Source: Pseudomonas sp.
GTDB taxonomy: Bacteria > Pseudomonadota > Gammaproteobacteria > Pseudomonadales > Pseudomonadaceae
Direction of reading: 5' to 3'
Length of the DNA stretch: 64,000 nt
Assembly: GCA_030656145.1 (NCBI GenBank)
Contig: JAUSOF010000030.1
Span: 142,127-206,126, forward strand
Part shown: positions 48,823 to 57,820 of the stretch, piece by piece
Layout of the letters: every line of letters starts with the position of its first letter
Numbering within the stretch: the first letter of the stretch is position 1
The notes under the pieces: generated by a model
Seen by the model: the letters and a program-made list of their open reading frames with translations, nothing else
What the model was told of the DNA's origin: nothing
Database searches by the model: none
Made by a program: the position numbers and the translations under genes

Positions 48823-48984
48823 AGCGAGGTTGTCTCCCCTCGCCCTCCGGGTGTGGGGCCGGGGGAGCGGGCCTGTGCCGCGCACCGAGTCGTCTGTAAC
48901 ACCCTCTCCCCAGCCCTCTCCCATACATGGGAGAGGGGGCAGATCGCGCATGGCATCGGCAAATTATTGGTATCTGAGGTTTCT
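48823..48984. repeat. intergenic repeat insertion between phnK and phnL
   Basis: The gap contains CCCTCTCCC (48914-48922) paired with GGGAGAGGG (48929-48937) around a 6-base loop, plus a C-rich left part with CCCTCGCCCTCCGG. This is the common proteobacterial 'CCCTCTCCC' intergenic palindrome. The other phn gaps are 0-50 bases, so it is probably an insertion, tolerated inside the operon. Confidence 0.75.
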
Positions 48985-49710
48985 ATGAACAACCTTATCG
49001 AGGTCTCCGGCCTCAGCAAGACCTTCACCCTGCATCAGCAGCACGGCGTGGTGCTGAATGTGTTGAGCGGGCTGCATTTCAGCGTGCGCGCCGGCGAGTG
49101 CCTGGTGCTGCACGGTCAATCCGGTGCTGGCAAATCGACCTTGCTGCGCACCCTGTACGGCAATTATCTGGCCGCGGGCGGCAGCATTCGCGTGTTGCAC
49201 AACGGCGCATGGGTCGAGTTGGTCGGTGCCGAACCGCGTCAGGTGCTGGCGGTGCGTCGGCAGACCCTGGGCTATGTCAGCCAGTTTCTGCGGGTGATTC
49301 CCCGTGTCTCGACTCTGGATGTGGTGATGGAACCGGCCCTGGCTCGCGGCTGGAGCAAGGCGGATGCCGAAGCGCGGGCCAAGAGCCTGCTCAGCAGGCT
49401 GAGCATTCCACAAGCTCTGTGGCAGCTGGCCCCCGGCACCTTCTCCGGCGGTGAGCAGCAGCGGGTGAATATTGCCCGCGGCTTTATGGTCGCGTGGCCG
49501 CTGATGCTGCTGGATGAGCCCACCGCCTCGCTGGACGAGGCCAATCGTCAGGTGGCGTTGGAGCTGATTGCTGAAGCCAAGGCCGCCGGTAGCGCGCTGA
49601 TCGGCATCTTCCACGACAGCAAAGCCCGTGAGGCGGTGGCCGATCGCACCCTTGATATGAGCCAGGACATGGGCGCTGCAGCGCAGCAGGAGTATGTGTA
49701 TGCCGGTTGA
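48985..49710 (+). CDS. phnL: phosphonate C-P lyase system protein PhnL
   Basis: A 241-residue ABC-type ATPase of the C-P lyase pathway. Walker A is GQSGAGKSTLL (about residues 41-51), the signature is FSGGEQQRVNIARGF, and Walker B is LMLLDEPTASLDEAN. EVSGLSKTFTLHQQHG at the start fits PhnL. The ATG follows GAGG; the longer frame from 48853 runs into the repeat insertion and is rejected. It overlaps phnM by 11 bases. Confidence 0.95.
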   Translation: MNNLIEVSGLSKTFTLHQQHGVVLNVLSGLHFSVRAGECLVLHGQSGAGKSTLLRTLYGNYLAAGGSIRVLHNGAWVELVGAEPRQVLAVRRQTLGYVSQFLRVIPRVSTLDVVMEPALARGWSKADAEARAKSLLSRLSIPQALWQLAPGTFSGGEQQRVNIARGFMVAWPLMLLDEPTASLDEANRQVALELIAEAKAAGSALIGIFHDSKAREAVADRTLDMSQDMGAAAQQEYVYAG

Positions 49711-50845
49711 ACAGATTTTCACCAACGCACGCATTGTCACCGCCGATCAGGTGTTTGTCGGCACCCTGGTGCTGCGTGACGGCCTGATTGCTCAGGTGGA
49801 AGAGGGCGTCAGCGGTTTGCCGCAGGCGCAGAATCTGGACGGCGATTACCTGCTGCCCGGCCTGGTCGAGTTGCACACCGACAACCTGGAAAAATACATG
49901 AGCCCCCGCCCCGGGGTGGACTGGCCCTCGGCCTCGGCCGTGCAAACCCACGATGCGCAGATTGTTTCGGCTGGCATCACCACGGTGTTTGACGCCCTGG
50001 CGATTGGCGATGTGAACCCGCGTGGCAAGCGCATGCAGCAGCTGCCGGCCATGCTCGAAGCGATTGCTGCCGCCGCCGAAGCGGGCCATATGCGCGCCGA
50101 TCACCGCCTGCACTTGCGCTGCGAAGTCTGTCACCCAGATACCCTGGCGGTGTTCCGTGATCTGCTGGAGCACCCGCTGGTGCAACTGGTCTCGGTGATG
50201 GACCATGCACCGGGCCAGCGCCAGTTTGCCAAGGAAGACAAATACCGCGAGTACTACATGGGCAAGTACCACCTCAGCGAAGCCGAGATGGAGACGTTTA
50301 TCGTGGAGCAGGTGGACAACTCGCGGCAGTACAGCGACCTTCAGCGCCGCAGCATCGTTGCCGACTGTCGGGTCCGTGGTATTTCCGTGGCCAGCCACGA
50401 CGACGCGACCCTGGCTCATGTGCAGGAGTCGGCCGGTTTCGGCATGTCCATCGCCGAATTTCCTACTACTCTGGAGGCGGCCAAGGCCAGCCACGAACTG
50501 GGCATGAAGGTGTTGATGGGCGCGCCGAATATCGTTCGCGGCGGCTCGCACTCCGGCAATATCGCCGCCGCCGAACTGGCCCAGCATGGCGTGCTGGATA
50601 TCCTCTCCAGCGACTACTACCCGGCGAGCCTGTTGCAGGCGGCGTTGCTGCTGGCCGGGCAGGACAACGCGTATGATCTGCCGCGCGCCATCGCCACGGT
50701 CAGCAAGGTGCCGGCCCAGGCGGCGGGGCTGGATGATCGTGGGGAAATTCGTGTGGGTCTGCGCGCCGATCTGTTGCTGATGCGCGTGCATGACGGCCAG
50801 GCGTTGATCCAGCAAGTCTGGCGACAAGCGAAAAGGGTGTTCTGA
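49700..50845 (+). CDS. phnM: alpha-D-ribose 1-methylphosphonate 5-triphosphate diphosphatase PhnM
   Basis: A 381-residue amidohydrolase-fold enzyme that removes diphosphate from the ribose triphosphonate. The metal-binding loop is LPGLVELHTDNLEKY near residue 55, the next sites are CEVCHPDT and VMDHAPGQRQF, and SHDDAT gives a further metal histidine and aspartate. The start at 49700 follows the end of phnL with overlap. Its stop shares a base with the phnN ATG. Confidence 0.95.
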   Translation: MPVEQIFTNARIVTADQVFVGTLVLRDGLIAQVEEGVSGLPQAQNLDGDYLLPGLVELHTDNLEKYMSPRPGVDWPSASAVQTHDAQIVSAGITTVFDALAIGDVNPRGKRMQQLPAMLEAIAAAAEAGHMRADHRLHLRCEVCHPDTLAVFRDLLEHPLVQLVSVMDHAPGQRQFAKEDKYREYYMGKYHLSEAEMETFIVEQVDNSRQYSDLQRRSIVADCRVRGISVASHDDATLAHVQESAGFGMSIAEFPTTLEAAKASHELGMKVLMGAPNIVRGGSHSGNIAAAELAQHGVLDILSSDYYPASLLQAALLLAGQDNAYDLPRAIATVSKVPAQAAGLDDRGEIRVGLRADLLLMRVHDGQALIQQVWRQAKRVF

Positions 50846-51408
50846 TGAGTGGCCGGTTGATCTATCTGATGGGGCCTTCGGGCTCGGGCAAGGACAGCCT
50901 GCTAAATGCCGCGCGCGACCGTCTGGCCGCACGTGGCTGTGTGATTGCTCGGCGGGTCATCACCCGTTCGGCTGAAGCCGTGGGCGAGGAGGCGGTGGGC
51001 GTGTCGCTGGCCGAGTTCGATCAGCAGGAGGCGGGCGGCGCCTTTGCCTTGAGCTGGCGTGCCAATGGCTTGGCTTACGGTATTCCCCGGCAGATCGATG
51101 ACTGGCTGGCAGCCGAGCAGGATGTGCTGGTTAATGGATCACGGGCTTACTTGCCACACGCTTTGCAGCGTTATCCTGATCTGATAAGCGTGTTGCTCTC
51201 GGTCGAGCCTGCGGTGTTGCGTGAACGCTTGCTCAGGCGCGGCCGTGAAAGCATTGAGCAGATTGAGCTGCGCCTGGCGCGTAATGCTCAGTTCGATGCC
51301 GCTAGCGCCGAGCGTGATGGCCTGCATCTGCTGGATAACTCGGCGTCGATTGAACGCGCAGGGGACAACCTGCTGGCACTGATCGGGGCCAGCCGCGCAT
51401 GCGCCTGA
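50845..51408 (+). CDS. phnN: ribose 1,5-bisphosphate phosphokinase PhnN
   Basis: A 187-residue P-loop kinase that turns ribose 1,5-bisphosphate into PRPP, so the ribose carrier is recycled. Walker A is GPSGSGKDSLL (residues 10-20). IARRVITRSAEAVGEE and NGSRAYLPHALQRYPDL fit the guanylate-kinase-like PhnN family. The ATG overlaps the phnM stop by one base, and phnP begins 10 bases before its end. Confidence 0.94.
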   Translation: MSGRLIYLMGPSGSGKDSLLNAARDRLAARGCVIARRVITRSAEAVGEEAVGVSLAEFDQQEAGGAFALSWRANGLAYGIPRQIDDWLAAEQDVLVNGSRAYLPHALQRYPDLISVLLSVEPAVLRERLLRRGRESIEQIELRLARNAQFDAASAERDGLHLLDNSASIERAGDNLLALIGASRACA

Positions 51409-52148
51409 CTCTGCTCGGCACCGGCGATGCCCGTCAGGTACCGGTGTACAACTGCAGCTGTCCGGCCTGTGCCAGTGCGCGCGTTTATCCCGCGCGGCGT
51501 CGTGGCCCCTGTTGCGCGCTGATCGAATGTGGCGCGCAGCGCTGGCTGATCGACTCGGGCCTGACCGATCTGTGCGAGCGCTTCCCGCCCCATAGCCTGA
51601 GTGGCATTCTGCAAACCCATTACCATGCCGATCACGCTCAGGGCCTGCTGCACCTGCGTTGGGGTCAGGGGCTGATTATTCCGGTGCATGGCCCGGATGA
51701 CCCAGAAGGCCTGGCTGACCTGTACAAGCACCCCGGTATTCTCGATTTCAGCCAGCCGTTTGCCGCCTTCGAGCGGCGAGAACTGGGTGAGTTGAGCGTC
51801 ACGGCGCTGCCGCTGAATCACTCAAAAGTCACCTTCGGCTACCTGCTGGAGGGCGACGGCAGACGCATGGCCTATCTGACCGACACCCTCGGTGTGCCCG
51901 ACGCCAGCGCCGATGTGTTGCGCGACCAGCCGCTGGATCTGCTGGTGCTGGATTGCTCCACCGCACCGCAGCCCATCGCCCCGCGCAACCACAACGACCT
52001 GACCCGCGCGCTGGAGGTGGTTGATCAACTGCAGCCAAGGCAAAGCGTGCTGACCCATATTGGCCACAGTTTCGACGCCTGGCTGCTGGAACATCCCGAT
52101 GCCTTGCCGGCGGGCGTGAGCCTGGCCTTTGATGGACGGGTGTTATGA
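51399..52148 (+). CDS. phnP: phosphoribosyl 1,2-cyclic phosphodiesterase PhnP
   Basis: A 249-residue metallo-beta-lactamase-fold phosphodiesterase that opens 5-phosphoribosyl 1,2-cyclic phosphate. The metal motif is THYHADHAQGLL (HxHxDH, about residues 71-76), YLTDTLG supplies an aspartate and GH of THIGHSFD a further histidine. The N-terminus MRLTLLGTGDARQVPVYNCSC has the structural zinc cysteines of PhnP. It overlaps phnN and closes the C-P lyase pathway. Confidence 0.94.
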   Translation: MRLTLLGTGDARQVPVYNCSCPACASARVYPARRRGPCCALIECGAQRWLIDSGLTDLCERFPPHSLSGILQTHYHADHAQGLLHLRWGQGLIIPVHGPDDPEGLADLYKHPGILDFSQPFAAFERRELGELSVTALPLNHSKVTFGYLLEGDGRRMAYLTDTLGVPDASADVLRDQPLDLLVLDCSTAPQPIAPRNHNDLTRALEVVDQLQPRQSVLTHIGHSFDAWLLEHPDALPAGVSLAFDGRVL

Positions 52149-52165
52149 GCAGGCTGTCAGCGTTC

Positions 52166-52333
52166 GTAGGGTGGGTTAGCCGCTTGCCGCGCTTGCCAGG
52201 CGTCACGCGTCTTGAGATGCGGCGTAACCCTCCATCTACTACGCAACGCGTTCGATTGTTTGGTGGGTTACGCGCCGCGCCGTTTTCGCTGTTGGCTTTT
52301 CGAGCGCTGCCCGGCGGCGCTAACCCACCCTAC
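52166..52333. mobile_element. 168-base MITE-like element with 15-bp terminal inverted repeats
   Basis: The element starts GTAGGGTGGGTTAGC (52166-52180) and ends GCTAACCCACCCTAC (52319-52333), a perfect 15-bp pair. Inner GCGTAACCC (52222-52230) and GGGTTACGC (52265-52273) form a second pair. GGTGTTATGA occurs on both sides (about 52138-52148 and 52341-52351). It sits between the phnP stop and the MFS start. No transposase is encoded; it resembles Pseudomonas non-autonomous repeats. Confidence 0.65.
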
Positions 52334-52347
52334 GAGTGGGCGGTGTT

Positions 52348-53550
52348 ATGACGAGCGCACGCCGCATCACCCTGCTGCTGTGCGGTGCGGAAACCCTGGG
52401 CATGGCTGGCTTTGCCCTGTTCGCCGCCTTGCTGCCGGACTTTCAAGCGTTGTGGGGGCTGAGCAACACGCAGGCGGGCTGGATCGGCGGTGGCTTCTTT
52501 CTCGGTTACATGGTTGCCGTGCCGATCCTTACCGGGCTGACGGATAAATACGATGCGCGGCAGATCTACCTAGCGGCGATGCTGCTGACTGCCGTGGCCA
52601 ATGCGGGATTTATCTTTGCCGATGGTTTCTGGTCCGCGCTGGCCTGGCGTGTGCTGGCGGGCGTCGGCCTGGCCGGCACCTACATGCCGGGGCTCAAGGC
52701 GCTGTCCGAGCGTATCGAAGGGCCGGCACAATCGCGGGCGGTGGCGTTCTACACGGCGAGCTTCGGCTTGGGCACGGCGCTGTCCTTTATTCTCGCCGGT
52801 GAGTTGGCCAAGTTCGGTGGCTGGCAGTTGCCGACGTTGCTCAGTGGTGTGTGCGCCTTGTTGGCCTGGGCCATGGTCCATTGGGGGTTGCAACCCAAAG
52901 CCGTGGTGCAGCATGAGTCGCGTAAATTGCTGGATTTTGCTCCGTTAAAGAATCGTGCAGTGGTCGCCTACTGCCTGGCCTACGCGGTGCATAACCTGGA
53001 GCTGTTTGCCATGCGCGCTTGGGTGGTGGCCTTTGTGGTGTTTTCCGGGCAATTACAGGGTCGTGATCCCTGGCTGTCCGGCACCTGGGTAGCGATGCTG
53101 GTGACTTTGATCGGCATGCCCGCGAGCATCTTCGGCAATGAGCTGGCGCTGCGTTTTGGCCGCCAGCGCTGGCTGATTGCGGTGATGCTCTGCTCAACCG
53201 TGCTGGCGCTGTTTATCGGCCTGAGTGCGGCCTTGCCGTTCTGGTTGATGCTGGTGCTGGTGTTGCTCTACAGCATCACCGTGACGGCCGACTCGGCCTC
53301 ATTGACCGCAGGCCTGATTGCCGTCGCACCGGCCAGCCACCGTGGTGCGGCCATGGCGATTTATTCCTGTACCGGCTTTAGCGGCGCATTTCTTGGCCCG
53401 CTGCTGTTCGGTATCAGCCTGGATGTACTGGGCGACAAGAGCCTGTTGGGCTGGTGGGCGGCGTTTTCCCTGATCGGGGTGATATTGCTGCTCGGCCCGC
53501 TGGCGCTGTGGTGGGCGGGTGCTGCGCGCACCGAGGACGAGGCGGCTTAG
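52348..53550 (+). CDS. MFS transporter
   Basis: A 400-residue major-facilitator protein with about 12 membrane segments. The loop between helices 2 and 3 has GLTDKYDARQIYLAAML, the A-motif region, and PGLKALSERIEGPAQSRAVAFYTASFGLG lies near the middle. The substrate is not known. It follows phnP behind a repeat element, so it may have belonged to the phn transcript or to the amino-acid genes that follow. An upstream ATG at 52336 adds only four residues. Confidence 0.85.
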   Translation: MTSARRITLLLCGAETLGMAGFALFAALLPDFQALWGLSNTQAGWIGGGFFLGYMVAVPILTGLTDKYDARQIYLAAMLLTAVANAGFIFADGFWSALAWRVLAGVGLAGTYMPGLKALSERIEGPAQSRAVAFYTASFGLGTALSFILAGELAKFGGWQLPTLLSGVCALLAWAMVHWGLQPKAVVQHESRKLLDFAPLKNRAVVAYCLAYAVHNLELFAMRAWVVAFVVFSGQLQGRDPWLSGTWVAMLVTLIGMPASIFGNELALRFGRQRWLIAVMLCSTVLALFIGLSAALPFWLMLVLVLLYSITVTADSASLTAGLIAVAPASHRGAAMAIYSCTGFSGAFLGPLLFGISLDVLGDKSLLGWWAAFSLIGVILLLGPLALWWAGAARTEDEAA

Positions 53551-53575
53551 CAGGCTCCAGGGACCAGTGCTCGCC

Positions 53576-54043
53576 TCAATCCAACGGCAGCTCGGTGGTG
53601 CGTTTAACCTCGCTCATGGCGATATTGGAGTGCGCTTCCTGCACATGCGGGCGTTGCAGCAGGTGGTCACGCAGGAAACGTTCGTAACTGGCGATGTCCT
53701 TGGCCACCACCTTGAGCAGGTAGTCCGAGCCGCCGGCCATGGTGTAACACTCCAGCACCTCGGGGTAGCCGACCACCGCCTGTTCGAACTCTTCCAGGTT
53801 CTTGCGGCCATGGGCCGACAGCTTGATATCGACGAACACGGTCATCCCCAAGCCCAATAATTTTGGGTTGAGCAGGGCGACTTTGCGCTCGATCAGGCCT
53901 TCCTCCTGCATGCGGTTAATCCGCCGCCAGCAGGGCGATTGTGACAATTCCACCTTCTCGGCGATCTCGGCGGCAGAGAGGTCGGCGTCATGCTGCAGCA
54001 GGCGAAGAATCTTGCGGTCGATGGGGTTGAGTTTTTCTTGCAT
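53576..54043 (-). CDS. Lrp/AsnC family transcriptional regulator
   Basis: A 155-residue regulator. The N-terminal helix-turn-helix (about residues 5-55: LNPIDRKILRLLQHDADLSAAEIAEKVELS) is followed by the Lrp C-terminal ligand-binding domain with AMGGSDYLLKVV-like TMAGGSDYLLKVVAKD. Lrp proteins answer to amino acids. It is divergent from the indolepyruvate ferredoxin oxidoreductase gene, 201 bases away, and so is the probable regulator of the amino-acid catabolic genes. Confidence 0.93.
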   Translation of the reverse strand: MQEKLNPIDRKILRLLQHDADLSAAEIAEKVELSQSPCWRRINRMQEEGLIERKVALLNPKLLGLGMTVFVDIKLSAHGRKNLEEFEQAVVGYPEVLECYTMAGGSDYLLKVVAKDIASYERFLRDHLLQRPHVQEAHSNIAMSEVKRTTELPLD

Positions 54044-54244
54044 GATTTCTCCAGAATTTTTGTATTTATAGGATAAGTCATGCGAAGTATTGGCTTTTTC
54101 CTGCGTATTTAGAAAGAAAAAAGCGGCACCGCTCAGTCATATTCTTAGCCAGTCGTTGCGCCCGGTGATCCCGGACGCAACAGAACCCGGTTGGCACTCA
54201 CCGTTGCCAGCCTTGCTCTCCATAAAAATAAAAGGAGCGACAGC

Positions 54245-57200
54245 ATGTCTCTGGCCGAGATCCGCCTGGATGACAAGTACCGCCTTGCCACTGGTCACCT
54301 GTACCTCACCGGCACCCAGGCGCTGACCCGCCTGCCCATGCTGCAGAAGCAACGCGACGCCGCCCATGGCCTGAATACCGCGTGCTTTATTTCCGGCTAC
54401 CGTGGCTCGCCCCTGGGCAACCTCGACAAGAGCCTGTGGGATGCCAAACAGTACCTCAAGGACAACCACATCCACTTCCAGCCGGGGGTCAACGAAGAGT
54501 TGGCCGCCACCTCGGTGTGGGGCAGCCAGCAGACCAGCCTGTTCCCCGGTGCGCGTTACGACGGCGTGTTTGCCATGTGGTACGGCAAGGGCCCGGGTGT
54601 TGACCGCTGCGGTGATGTGTTCAAGCACGGTAACTCGGCTGGCGTTTCCGAGCATGGCGGCGTGCTGCTGCTGGCCGGTGACGACCATGGCTGCAAGTCT
54701 TCGAGCATCGCCAACCAGAGCGAGCATGCGTTTATCGCCGCCTCGATCCCGGTACTCAACCCGGCCAACGTTCAGGAAATTCTCGATTTCGGCATCATCG
54801 GCTGGGAGCTGTCACGCTACAGCGGTTGCTGGGTGGCGCTGAAAACCATCGCCGAAAACGTCGATTCCTCCGCCGTGGTAGAGGTCGACCCGCTGCGTAT
54901 GCAGGTACGGATTCCCGAGGATTTCCAGCTGCCGGAAGACGGCGTGTATATACGCTGGCCCGACCCGCCCCTGGCCCAGGAAGCGCGCCTCAATACCTAC
55001 AAAATCTACGCCGCCCGCGCCTTTGCGCTGGCCAACAACCTCAATCAGATCAAGCTCGACTCGCCCAACCCGCGCTTAGGGATTATCACCACCGGCAAGT
55101 CCTACCTCGACGTGCGTCAGGCTCTGGATGACCTCGGTCTGGATGACGCGCTCTGTGCCCAAGTCGGCCTGCGTGTGCTCAAGATTGGCATGAGCTGGCC
55201 GCTGGAGCCGGTATCGGTGCATGAGTTTGCCGAAGGCCTGGACGAGATTCTGGTGGTCGAGGAAAAGCGCGGCATCATCGAAGACCAACTCACCGGTCAG
55301 CTCTACAACTGGCCCGTGGGCAAGCGCCCGGTGGTGGTGGGCGAGTTCGATGAAACCGGTCATTCGCTGTTGCCGAACCTCTCAGAGCTGACCCCAGCGA
55401 TGATCGCCCGCGCCATCGCCAAGCGCCTCGCGCCGATCTACAGCAGCGCGCAGATCGAGGAGCGCCTGGCCTTTCTCGCGGCCAAAGAAGCCTCACTGGC
55501 CGCGCCCAAACACCACACCACGCGCACCCCGCATTTCTGCTCTGGCTGCCCGCACAACACCTCGACCAAGCTGCCAGAAGGCAGCCGCGCGCAAGGCGGT
55601 ATCGGTTGCCACTACATGACTCAATGGATGGACCGCAACACCGACACCTTTACCCAGATGGGTGGCGAGGGCGCGACCTGGATCGGCCAGGCGCCGTTTA
55701 CCGACACCCCGCATATCTTCCAAAACCTCGGCGACGGCACCTACTTCCACTCCGGCCAGCTGGCCCTGCGCGCGGCAGTGGCCGCCGGGGTGAATATCAC
55801 CTACAAGATCCTCTACAACGACGCCGTGGCCATGACTGGCGGCCAGCCGATTGACGGTGAACTGCGGGTCGATCAACTGAGCCAGCAGGTGTATGCCGAA
55901 GGGGTGAAACGCATCGCCCTGGTCACCGACGAGCCGGAGAAATACCCGACCCGTGCCACCTTCGCGCCCATCGTCAGCTTCCACCATCGGCGTGATCTGG
56001 ATGCCGTGCAGCGCGAGTTGCGCGAGTTCCAGGGCTGCTCGGTGCTTATCTACGACCAGACCTGCGCCACCGAGAAACGCCGTCGGCGCAAACGCGGCAA
56101 GCTGGTTGATCCGCAAAAACGTGCCTTTATCAACCCGGCGGTGTGCGAGGGGTGTGGCGATTGCAGCGTGAAATCCAACTGCCTGTCGGTGCTGCCGCTG
56201 GAAACTGAATTGGGGCGCAAGCGCGAGATCGACCAGAATTCCTGCAACAAGGATTTCAGCTGCGTTGAGGGCTTCTGCCCAAGTTTTGTCACCGTGCACG
56301 GCGGCAGCCTGCGCAAACCGGAAGCCGTGGGTTTGAGCGCACTGTTTATTGCCCTGCCGGAGCCTCGGCAGCCTACTCTGGAACGGCCGTGGAATATCCT
56401 CTTGCCCGGTGTCGGCGGTAGTGGCGTCACCACTGTCGGCGCGTTGCTCGGCATGGCTGCGCATATCGAAGGCAAGGGCTGCAGCGTGCTCGATCAGGCT
56501 GGTTTGGCGCAGAAATTCGGCCCGGTGATCACCCATATCCGCGTCGCCGCCAAGCAGGACGACATCTTTGCCGTGCGCATCGCCGCCGGGGAAACCGACC
56601 TGCTGCTCGGTTGCGATCTGGTGGTGGCGGCCAGCGAAGAGGCCCTGGCCAAGCTGAATGACAAAATCGCCCATGCGGTGGTCAACAGCCATGAAGCTGC
56701 CACCGCCGAATTCACCCGTAACCCAGACGCGCAAGTGCCTGGCGCGGCGATGCGCGAGGCACTGATCGAAGCGGTGGGCGCGGGCAAAACCCACTTTGTC
56801 GACGCCAGCCGCCTGGCCACGCGTCTGCTCGGCGACAGCATCGCCACCAACCTGTTTATGCTCGGTTTCGCCTACCAGAAAGGCCTGGTGCCGGTGTCCG
56901 CCGAAGCCATCAATAAGGCCATCGAGCTTAACGGCGTGGCCGTGCAGCTCAATCAGCAGGCATTCCTCTGGGGCCGCCGTGCGGCCCATGATGCGGTTGC
57001 CGTGGAACGTCTGGCCAAGCCAGAGGTGATCGAAGCACCGCATTGCCAGAGCCTGGAAGAAATCATCGCCGACCGCGTGGTGCGTCTGACGGCCTACCAG
57101 AACGCCGCCTACGCCGAGCGCTACCGCGAGCAGGTGGCGCGGGTGCAGCAGGTCGACAACAGCGCTGACCAAGCGCTGAGCAAGGCCGTGGCGCGTTACT

Positions 57201-57712
57201 ACTTCAAACTGCTGGCCTACAAGGACGAGTACGAAGTGGCGCGGCTGTACAGCGACGGCAGCTTTATCCGCCAGCTGGAGGCGCAGTTCAGCGGCGACTA
57301 CCGCCTGGAGTTTCACCTGGCTCCGTCCTGGCTGAGCAAGCCGGATGCCAGCACCGGTGAGCCGCGTAAGCGTCAGTTCGGTGCCTGGATGCTCAAGGCG
57401 TTCGGCGTACTGGCCAGGTTCAAGTTTCTGCGTGGCACACCGCTGGATCTGTTCGGCTACAGCGCCGAGCGCAAGCTGGAGCTGCAGTTGATCGACGACT
57501 ACGAACAGAACCTGGACTACCTGCTCAAGGAACTCAACGCCGACAACTACCGCACCGCGCTGGCCCTGGCCGAGCTACCGGAGCAGATCCGCGGCTATGG
57601 CCACGTCAAGGAACGCAGCCTGGCCAAAGTGCGCGAACAGAGCGCTCAGCTTCAGGCGCGCATGGTCGTCAGTGAGATCGCAGCGGTACAGCTGTTCGAG
57701 CCAGCTGCCTGA
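54245..57712 (+). CDS. indolepyruvate ferredoxin oxidoreductase, fused alpha-beta form
   Basis: A 1155-residue oxidoreductase that decarboxylates indolepyruvate and other aryl or branched 2-oxo acids to acyl-CoA, passing electrons to ferredoxin. The N-terminal part has the pyrophosphate and ketoacid blocks (SGYRGSPLGNLD, AATSVWGSQQ). A cysteine cluster lies at about residues 633-660 (CEGCGDCSVKSNC), with further cysteines in SCNKDFSCVEGFCPSF. The C-terminal gamma domain begins LPGVGGSGVTTVGALLGM (about 717). The ATG at 54245 follows AAAAGGAG. It is a fused protein as in many proteobacteria. Confidence 0.92.
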   Translation: MSLAEIRLDDKYRLATGHLYLTGTQALTRLPMLQKQRDAAHGLNTACFISGYRGSPLGNLDKSLWDAKQYLKDNHIHFQPGVNEELAATSVWGSQQTSLFPGARYDGVFAMWYGKGPGVDRCGDVFKHGNSAGVSEHGGVLLLAGDDHGCKSSSIANQSEHAFIAASIPVLNPANVQEILDFGIIGWELSRYSGCWVALKTIAENVDSSAVVEVDPLRMQVRIPEDFQLPEDGVYIRWPDPPLAQEARLNTYKIYAARAFALANNLNQIKLDSPNPRLGIITTGKSYLDVRQALDDLGLDDALCAQVGLRVLKIGMSWPLEPVSVHEFAEGLDEILVVEEKRGIIEDQLTGQLYNWPVGKRPVVVGEFDETGHSLLPNLSELTPAMIARAIAKRLAPIYSSAQIEERLAFLAAKEASLAAPKHHTTRTPHFCSGCPHNTSTKLPEGSRAQGGIGCHYMTQWMDRNTDTFTQMGGEGATWIGQAPFTDTPHIFQNLGDGTYFHSGQLALRAAVAAGVNITYKILYNDAVAMTGGQPIDGELRVDQLSQQVYAEGVKRIALVTDEPEKYPTRATFAPIVSFHHRRDLDAVQRELREFQGCSVLIYDQTCATEKRRRRKRGKLVDPQKRAFINPAVCEGCGDCSVKSNCLSVLPLETELGRKREIDQNSCNKDFSCVEGFCPSFVTVHGGSLRKPEAVGLSALFIALPEPRQPTLERPWNILLPGVGGSGVTTVGALLGMAAHIEGKGCSVLDQAGLAQKFGPVITHIRVAAKQDDIFAVRIAAGETDLLLGCDLVVAASEEALAKLNDKIAHAVVNSHEAATAEFTRNPDAQVPGAAMREALIEAVGAGKTHFVDASRLATRLLGDSIATNLFMLGFAYQKGLVPVSAEAINKAIELNGVAVQLNQQAFLWGRRAAHDAVAVERLAKPEVIEAPHCQSLEEIIADRVVRLTAYQNAAYAERYREQVARVQQVDNSADQALSKAVARYYFKLLAYKDEYEVARLYSDGSFIRQLEAQFSGDYRLEFHLAPSWLSKPDASTGEPRKRQFGAWMLKAFGVLARFKFLRGTPLDLFGYSAERKLELQLIDDYEQNLDYLLKELNADNYRTALALAELPEQIRGYGHVKERSLAKVREQSAQLQARMVVSEIAAVQLFEPAA

Positions 57713-57724
57713 CAACCAATCCCC

Positions 57725-57797
57725 TGTAGGAGCCAGCTTGCTGGCGATCTTCTGGCATCAGTGACACGCCATGATCGCCAGCAAGCTGGCTCCTACA
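57725..57797. repeat. REP-type 25-bp inverted repeat between the oxidoreductase and dehydrogenase genes
   Basis: The left arm (57725-57749) begins TGTAGGAGCCAGCTTGCTGG and pairs perfectly over 25 bases with the right arm (57773-57797). The loop is 23 bases. It matches the Pseudomonas GTAGGAGC...GCTGGCGA REP family, usually found as pairs in intergenic gaps. Confidence 0.9.
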
Positions 57798-57820
57798 CAA
57801 AAATCTTTCAAGGAACTCCC

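Noticed and set aside
52145..52351. 68-codon frame between phnP and the MFS gene
   Set aside because: It is formed almost wholly by the 168-base inverted-repeat element and has no protein features.
55493..57316. 607-codon minus-strand frame opposite the oxidoreductase gene
   Set aside because: Its composition is that of a mirror of the real gene, with no domains; the plus-strand enzyme is unambiguous.
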